DNA of 64,000 bases from Proteles cristata cristata (Eukaryota > Chordata > Mammalia > Carnivora > Hyaenidae): the NCBI GenBank assembly GCA_017311185.1, contig JAESUZ010005532.1, forward strand, positions 186,001 through 250,000. The letters are read 5' to 3'. Position numbers and translations under genes: made by a program. Positions 35,342 through 64,000 of the stretch are shown here, piece after piece. Every line of letters begins with the position of its first letter. Positions within the stretch are counted from its first letter, which is position 1. The notes under the pieces were generated by a model. That model was not told the DNA's origin. It made no database searches and was given only the letters and a program-made list of their open reading frames with translations.

Positions 35342-35527
35342 AAACAGTTTATTTTTTAGAGACAGTGGAAATGGGGGAGGAGCGAGAGAGGGGACGGAGG
35401 GTCTGAAGCAGGCTCCGCGCCGACAGCACAGAGCCCGGTGTGGGGCGCAGACTCACGAGCAATGAGATCACAATGAGCCGAAGTCAAGAGCTGGGCCCTT
35501 AACCGACTGAGCCGCCCGGCAGCCCCG
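35342..35527 (-). mobile_element. Carnivore tRNA-derived SINE, minus strand
   Basis: This is the reverse complement of the same SINE family: 'gtttattttttagagacag', then 'gaagcaggctccgcgccgac', 'agcacagagcccgg' and, at the far end, 'cttaaccgactgagccgccc' (the tRNA head read backwards). More diverged than its neighbour. It forms a tail-to-tail inverted pair with the copy at 35,124. Confidence 0.88.
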
Positions 35528-36899
35528 CTTCTTTCTTCTCCTTGGTTGGATGGTTTTCCGTAACCTTCGAGATCACGTGGACGAGAAGTGGCGGCACCAC
35601 CAGGCCCCGTGGACTCACACGGAACCCGTTCGGGCTCCACTGTGGGTAGAAAGCCTGGCCAGCTGGGCGGGTCTCCCTTGCTGAGGGCGTCTGTCCCCAT
35701 CAGGGCCTGGAGGAGAACCCCGAACGCCTCTGCAGCCCCTGAGTGGCTCTGGGGTCCCCTGTGGGCCCGCCCCGTGGTGCTGGCTGAGATTGGGGTGCAG
35801 CCTGATGAGCAGCTGGGTCCATTGAGCTCTGGCTTCCCAAGCAGGTCCCTTCCTGCGCAGGGAGGACTGTCCCCCAGGGCCGGGCAGAGCTGGGGGGCGG
35901 CCCCGCCCAGGCAGGACCCTCTGGGCCGCGACCTGGGAAGCAGATGTCCCTTTGGTCAGGGCCCCCCAGCCTCGCACTGGGCTCCAGGATCCAGGCTGAG
36001 TCAGGAACGGGGAAGGGGGGGCGTGTGATGCTGGACCGGGAAGTCGGGCGCACTGGCCGTGAGCACGCTGTGCCGGGTCCCCCCTGCTGGCCCGCGGGGC
36101 TCGAGCCCAGGGAAGGACGGGCTCAGGGCTGGATGCGCACAGGGGCTGCGCCGGGGTGGGGGGCGGTGTAGAGTGTGAGGAGAGGGGCCTGCCCCCGCCT
36201 GTCCGGGCCCCCGGGCGGGCCGTCTTCTTGCGCCTGAGACAGCTCTCAGTCTCCCTCCCCTGCACGACTCTGAAAGCCCCGCCCTGCCCTCCCCTGGCCT
36301 CACCACTTCCCCAGATTGATGGGTCCCCAGGGGTTTCCCCCACCCTGCAGACCGGCGCACCAGAGCCGTCACAGACGCAGAGCCCACCCCGCGTGTTCTG
36401 GGGGGGACGCCCCTGTTTCCCGGAGGCTCCCCGGCCCCGCGTTCCCTCTTCCCTGGGATGCGCGAACCCAGCCCGAAGCCACAGGGGCTGTGAATGAACT
36501 GCTTTCGGTTCTGGCTGGAGGTGAGGGCGGGCTGGGGAGCACGACCAAGGGTGGACGAGGGCCGCGCTCACAGCTGGGGGACAGCGGTGCCCTGTGTCCA
36601 GGGGCAGCCCCTCTCTGCTCGTGAAGGGTGAAGGGAGACCCGCGGGCCCAGACAGTCCGGGCCCCGCAGCCGTGCCGGAGCGGGGCCAGAGCCTGGGGTC
36701 CAGACACCAGGCCCTCCCTCCTCTCCCCTTCCTTACTTGTAGGGGCGGGGGCCAGGCCTCCAGGCCTCGCACATGGCCTAGGGGAGCCCAGAGAGCATGG
36801 ACGGGCAGGCGCGCAGGTGCTGGGGCCAGCAGCCAGCAGTGTGCTGAACGCGGCTCCTGCGAGGTGCGCCTCCTGGCCTTTGGCCGCGTGTGTGGTATG

Positions 36900-37390
36900 T
36901 GAACTTCCTAACAAATTATCACGAACTTACCAGCTGAAAACAACATGCATTTGCTACCTTGCGCTTTCCGGGGGTCAGGAGTGGGCATGGCTCTCTGCTC
37001 AGGGTCTCTGCAAGGTGTCAGCAGGGTCAAGGTGTCAGCAGGGGCTGTGATTTGAGCTGAGAATCGGGATCCCCTCCCAAAGCACGGGGTTGATGGCAGA
37101 ACTCTCCCTTGGGGACACAGGAGTGAGGTCCCCGTGCTCTTGAGGGCAGTCACAGGGAACCCCTGAGCTCCTTGAAACATGGCTCATCTATAGGAAGGTC
37201 ACACCATGGCAGTTTGCTTGCTCAAAGCCATATGGGAGTCAGTCTCTCTGCAGCTTCAGATCTCCCCCTGCAGGGAAGGCTGGACCTTCTTTTAAAGGGA
37301 TCGCCTGATTAGGTCAGGCCCACCAGGATACTCTCCTGTTAAGAGTCACCCTGTCCACGGATGAGGCATAACTACATGTGCAAAACCACT
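36900..37390 (-). repeat. Unclassified old interspersed repeat
   Basis: 'acaaattatcacgaacttac' at the left and 'cctgattaggtcaggcccac' on the right match the reverse complement of the repeat at 18.9-19.5 kb. Same family, opposite orientation. Confidence 0.5.
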
Positions 37391-39689
37391 TCACCTCTTC
37401 CACGGAACATAGCCCACCACGAGGAGTGAAACCCCGCGCGTGCCCCCCACGCAGGGAAGGGGGTTTTCCAGGGCCATTCTGGAATTCCGCCTTCCGTGTG
37501 GGGAAAGCGCCATCGGGGGAGACCCCATAACACAGATGGTCACAACAGTAACTGACCGAGCGCCTCGCCCTGCGGGCCCCTCGTGAACCCGGCTCCGTGT
37601 CACTGACAGGCTGTCTGTTACTGGCCCGCTCCTTCCCGTGAGCCCCAGGCCAGCCGGACCTCGTTTGTTACAACGCCAGGCGCCCACCGTCCTAACCCCG
37701 TGGGTGGAACTGCTCCCCACGCCCTCCGCTCACGAGGGCACCGGGGCTCACGGAGGGCACAGCCGCGGGCACACGCAGCGCGCCTCTGCGGGGCCTCCAG
37801 GTCACCAGGGGCGGGGCGGAGAGAGGCGCAGCCTGGGCCCGCGCAGACCCCCACCCTGCGGCCGCAGACGGGGTCCCCGAGCCGCGCAGCCGGCGGCCGT
37901 CAGCGCCCTGCCCAGGCCAGGCGCTGGAGGCCCAGGCAGCACGGGGTGACCCCCCCCCGAACGCAGCTGTGATCACGGCTGACGTGGCCCCAGCAGGCTG
38001 TCAGGGCGGCGGAGACACACCTCTCCCTTCGAGAGAGGGACTGTGAGAGGCAGTCCCGGTGCCCCCCCCCAAGAGTCCGGCTTCACGCCACCACCGCGCC
38101 TGCGCCTGGTTCGCGGGTGGGGGGGCTGCCGAGGACGACGGATGCTGTGTATCCTCAAGATGGTCGCCATCCCTCTCCCGGCTTTAGTTTCCTTATCCAG
38201 AGCCAGGGCCAACCTACACTTGGGTCAACATTGTCCCTTGTAAGAAGCCGGTGCCGGGACAGAGGCGGTCTCCAGGGAGGGGGGAAGGGACAGCCACCTG
38301 GGGTGGAGCCCCAAGGGCCCTGAAGTTAGGACATGGGCTGTGTGACCCTGGGTGGGTTGCCTTCCCTCTCTGTTTGGGGAGGTGGACGGGAGAGTCCCCA
38401 GGGACCCCTGGCGAGGAGTGGCCTCATCCCCAGCGCTGGGGCTCCCCTGGAGGGGCCACTTCTCCCCCCTCAGCCCCGTGCGGCTCAGCCCCGAGCACGG
38501 CCTGCAGCAGCGGACGGAGCCGCGCACAGTAGGTACGAGGTGAGCCCGCTCGCGCAGGTGACCGACGGACCCAGCAGAGACCGCTTCTTGTGCGGCCGGG
38601 GCAGTGGGGCTCCTGGGTCTACATCCCGGGGCCCTGGTCTCTGAAGGGCAGGCAGGACCGGGGGCCCCCGCGGCCGCCGCCAGCCCCCTCCTCACTTTGG
38701 CCAGAAAACAAGGGATTGACTGCCCAGCTCCTCCCTCTTCTTCCTCAGGACCTAGAGGTAGGTTTGGTTGTGGTTGAGGATGAAGAAGAGACTGAGGGTC
38801 TGAGAAGCTAAGAGACCCGACCAGATGACTCAGCCCTTGCTTCAGAGTGCTGTGGCTGTTGGAGTGCGTCCCGCGGTGTTAGGCGTCCGAAGGAGTCGGG
38901 CAGCTCTGGGCCCGGGTCTGGCCCCGAGCCCTCCGCTTCAGGAAGCCTCCCTCAACCCCCGTGGAGCTGGGGCTCAGGGAAGTGAACTCGCCCCACGTCC
39001 CCGGCCCCAAGCGGGGGGCTGGGAGCCGATCAGGAGCTGAAGGACAGAACCTCCCCCCGGGACCACCAGGCCTGCTGCCCCAGGGCAAGGGGGGCCCGGC
39101 GGGGGCGCGGGGGGCCGGGCCCGGCGGGCGGGGTGAGGGCCACGCCTGAGGTCAGGGAAGGAGCGGATCCCGGGGCAGGCGGTGGCCCCCGAGTGACCTG
39201 GCCCAACAGTCGCGGCCGACACGGGGGGCCGCAGGCCGGGTCCTGGGGCGCTCCCCGCGGTCAGTGACCTCAGACATCTGTCCTGGGGTTACCGTGCCGC
39301 CGCCGCCTGCTGCACCAGAGCGGGTCATCGGGTCGTCCTGTTTTCAATTACAGTGCGGCCGCCTCCCATTTTCCACGCCCAGCGACCGACCGACCAGAGA
39401 AGGCAGTTTGGGGTCGCGGGTAGAAGGCTCCGCAGCAACGCCCTGCCAGCTTCTGGAAGGCTCTCTGCTGCCCCCTGGTGGGAGGCCTCCTCGGAGCGGG
39501 GCCAGGCCCACGGGCTCCCGAGGCGGGGGGGTGGGGGTGGGGGGCGGAGAGCCCCTGCCGGCCTCAGTTTCCCCCTCTGCTACAGGAGGGCTTGAGGCGG
39601 GGGAATGAGAAGCGAGGCTTTACAGGCACAGGGCGCCTCTGGGGAGATGGAGACGCTTCCGAACCAGGCTCGGGCGGGTGGCTGTTCCA

Positions 39690-39797
39690 CACTCTAAATG
39701 CACGAAGTGCCACGGAGTCGTTCAGTTTAAACGGTTAACTTTATGTTGTGTGACTTTCACTGTACGTAACAAAATAAATTAAAGAAAAAGAGATTGA
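39690..39797 (+). repeat. L1-like 3' end fragment
   Basis: 'ggttaactttatgttgtgtg' followed by 'aaaataaattaaag' resembles the last bases of old L1 3'UTRs ('...ttaaatttatgttatgtg...aataaa'). Short and diverged. Confidence 0.5.
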
Positions 39798-40129
39798 AAC
39801 AGTGCCGAGCGGGTGAGAACCACTGAGATACCCCCGGCCCCTCTGAGCCTCAGTTTCCCTGACTGTAAGGGGAGGGTTCCGGGCACCTGGACGCACTCAC
39901 AGCAGCGCACTCCCCACCGGGCTGGAGCGCCGCCCCTCCCGGCCTGCAGGGCTGGGGGGCCTGGGCCAGAGGACACTCAGGTGAGGGAGCATGTGGGCCA
40001 CCTCCCCTCCCCCCAGGCTCTGTTCCTTTTGGAACGCAGAAAGGGGCAGAGGTGCAATGACGCACAAACCCGCCCCTGGGTCCTGACGCGGACATGTCCC
40101 GTGAGGCGGGTGGGCAGGTGGCTCCTGCT

Positions 40130-40300
40130 TACCACCTGCCCCACCTGCCTGCTGTGTGACGGCGGGCCAGGCACCTACCCTCTCTGTGCCTCCGCCTCTT
40201 CAACTGGAAATTTGGACAATAACAGACCCAACGGCGCGGCCTGGTGAGGTTGGCTTGAGGATTAACGGCAGAGCACAGAGCCTGACACACAGCACGGGGC
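40130..40300 (-). repeat. MIR SINE, antisense
   Basis: 'tgctgtgtgacggcgggcca', 'ctctgtgcctccgcctcttc' and 'acagagcctgacacacagca' appear in reverse MIR order. It starts about 345 nt past the SH3TC1 stop, so it may be part of the 3'UTR in sense to the transcript. Confidence 0.75.
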
Positions 40301-40644
40301 ACGGGGGGGGGGGAGGGGGAACAGACGCCCAGGAAATCCCACACCCACTTCCGCTCTGACAGGCCTGAATGGGTGTGAGGGGCATGAGTTGCCTGCGGCC
40401 ACACCGTGAGGGGCCGCAGGGGACATGGCTGGTCACACTCAGTGCTTCCAGCTCACAGCAGCAGGCGGGCACCCAGGACGGGGCCTGGTCCCTGGACCTC
40501 CCCGGGGGGCAGAGCAGGGGAGGGGGCTTGCGGGCTTCTGCAGTGTCGCAAAACCATGTACTGCTATCGGGCCCCTCCCTCCCTGCCTCCGTTTCCCAGA
40601 AAATGAGCCGCCCAGAGACGCTAGGAGAGGCGAGGACGGGGTCC

Positions 40645-63080
<22,436 letters not shown>

Positions 63081-64000
63081 CTGCGGGGAGAGAGAGGGTG
63101 GCGGGCCGCCGTGAGGCCGCTCCAGGAGCACCGGTGCCCGTGGAGAGGCTGACACGGGGCTGGGGACACGAGAGAAGCCTCCCCTTCGCCTGGAGGGCGT
63201 CTCCGTTTCCGCTCAGAGGTCTGTCTGTCTGTCACTGCTTCTCCGGCCAGGACGACCCTCCGAACCCCTGAACCCCACACAACATGCTCTTCCCGAGACA
63301 CGTGGCGTGTGCCGCGTTTCGTGGCGGCGGCAGGCGGACAGGGGAGGGGTCCCGCTCCGGCTCCACGACAGGCCCGAGGGAGGAGCTCAGAGCCGACCCG
63401 TCCCGGCGGCTCCGTCAGCACTGCGAGCGCCCAACAGACGCGCGGGAACAGGGCACAGAGCAGAGGCCCTTGCGGGGGCCGGGGGCCTGGCGCCTGGGAC
63501 GTGAGACGAGCCCCACACGTGTCCGGGTCCAGCCACGGCCGAGACCGACGCCCCCAGAGACGGCCACTCGGGCCCGACTCACACTCGCCTCAGCTCTGAG
63601 GTGACCGTGGCCCAATTCCCAGCGCACTCAGCGGCTCTGCGTCTCCCACGGGAAGAGGCCTGGGCTCCCGCAGGGGTCAGGAAACGGGCCGGTTCCGGCG
63701 GCCACGGAGGAGAGGAAGCAGGTGGCGACGGCAGAGGAGGAGGAGGTGGCTGAGGTAGGACCAAGGTGGAACGGGCCTCTGCTCCCTGCCCCGGGGGGCC
63801 CTGGAGCCTCCCCCCAGCAGCCGTCACCTTGCTGCACTCGTCCCTGGAGGCTGTCACCAATGGACGGGCCGTGCTCCTGGGTTGGGGCTCTGTCACCACT
63901 CAGGACCCGGGAGAAGAGTCCCCTTTCAGACGGGACGCATGGGGTGGCAGGGCCAGGGCTGGGGGTCTAGACCGGGTGCGGCCAGGTCCTGGGGACACAG
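63081..64000 (-). other. Region upstream of SH3TC1 first coding exon
   Basis: Probably 5'UTR intron, since the first coding exon has a splice acceptor. Sequence at 63.29-63.62 kb is fairly CpG-rich ('cgtttcgtggcggcggcagg') and could be part of an alternative promoter, but no TATA box or start site is evident. Confidence 0.5.

Larger units (their letters stand above)
35528..40644. other. Intergenic region next to the SH3TC1 3' end
   Basis: No gene recognised. It contains an old repeat at about 36.90-37.39 kb (sharing an inverted 21-bp match with 19.05 kb), CpG-rich patches at 37.64-38.12 and 39.05-39.56 kb, an L1-like 3' end at 39.69-39.80 kb and a MIR at 40.13-40.30 kb. The SH3TC1 3'UTR must occupy an unknown part of the right edge. 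Confidence 0.65.

Noticed and set aside
35615..36772. 385-codon frame on the minus strand
   Set aside because: GC-rich intergenic sequence; the peptide is low-complexity Pro/Arg/Gly without a known family.
39750..39780. AATAAA near 39,770 as the SH3TC1 polyadenylation signal
   Set aside because: It is on the plus strand, while SH3TC1 is on the minus strand, and it belongs to an L1-like 3' end.

Overview
This is mammalian nuclear DNA, and a cat-family (Felidae) genome is the best fit. The window carries eight copies of the tRNA-derived carnivore SINE, with the head 'ggggcgcctgggtggctcag', a B box 'gggttcgagcc' and the 'gtcgggctctgtgctgac' body typical of felids. It also holds ancient L1, L2 and MIR copies and CpG islands. 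Gene structure is intron-rich, with GT-AG boundaries throughout.

Two protein-coding genes are present, both on the minus strand. On the right, 40,645-63,080, is the complete coding region of SH3TC1 (SH3 domain and tetratricopeptide repeats 1). Seventeen coding exons join with matching phases into 3,957 nt, or 1,318 codons plus stop. On the left, 2,503-13,416, are the first two coding exons of HTRA3, a secreted HtrA-type serine protease. Exon 1 carries the IGFBP and Kazal-like modules and sits in a CpG island with its promoter at about 13.6-13.75 kb. Exon 2 opens the protease region. The remaining protease and PDZ exons lie beyond base 1. The order SH3TC1 -> HTRA3 on one strand matches human 4p16.1, so this is a conserved syntenic block (probably felid chromosome B1, an inference). 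The two proteins are not known to work together: SH3TC1 is a cytoplasmic TPR/SH3 adaptor-like paralogue of SH3TC2, and HTRA3 is an extracellular protease.

Layout: 1-2,502 is HTRA3 intron 2. 2,603-13,034 is HTRA3 intron 1, with L2/MIR copies, a felid SINE and a 13-unit GC-box minisatellite. 13.0-13.8 kb is the HTRA3 CpG island and promoter. 13.8-40.6 kb is intergenic DNA without a recognisable gene, holding six SINEs, L1/L2 fragments, several minisatellites (9-bp unit at 23.8 kb, about 15-bp unit over 1 kb at 25 kb, C-rich 550 bp at 31.7 kb) and an (AC)25. 40.6-63.1 kb is SH3TC1, with a TG-rich block, an L1 ORF2 fragment, an L2, one SINE and a perfect 29-bp inverted repeat in its introns. 63.1-64 kb lies upstream of the first coding exon.

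The oddest point in the genes is HTRA3 exon 1. Its signal-peptide hydrophobic core is present in the DNA but in the wrong frame, apparently from two compensating small indels, which points to either an assembly error or a real lesion. No previously undescribed system was seen. The long open frames elsewhere are products of GC-rich or tandem-repeat composition.
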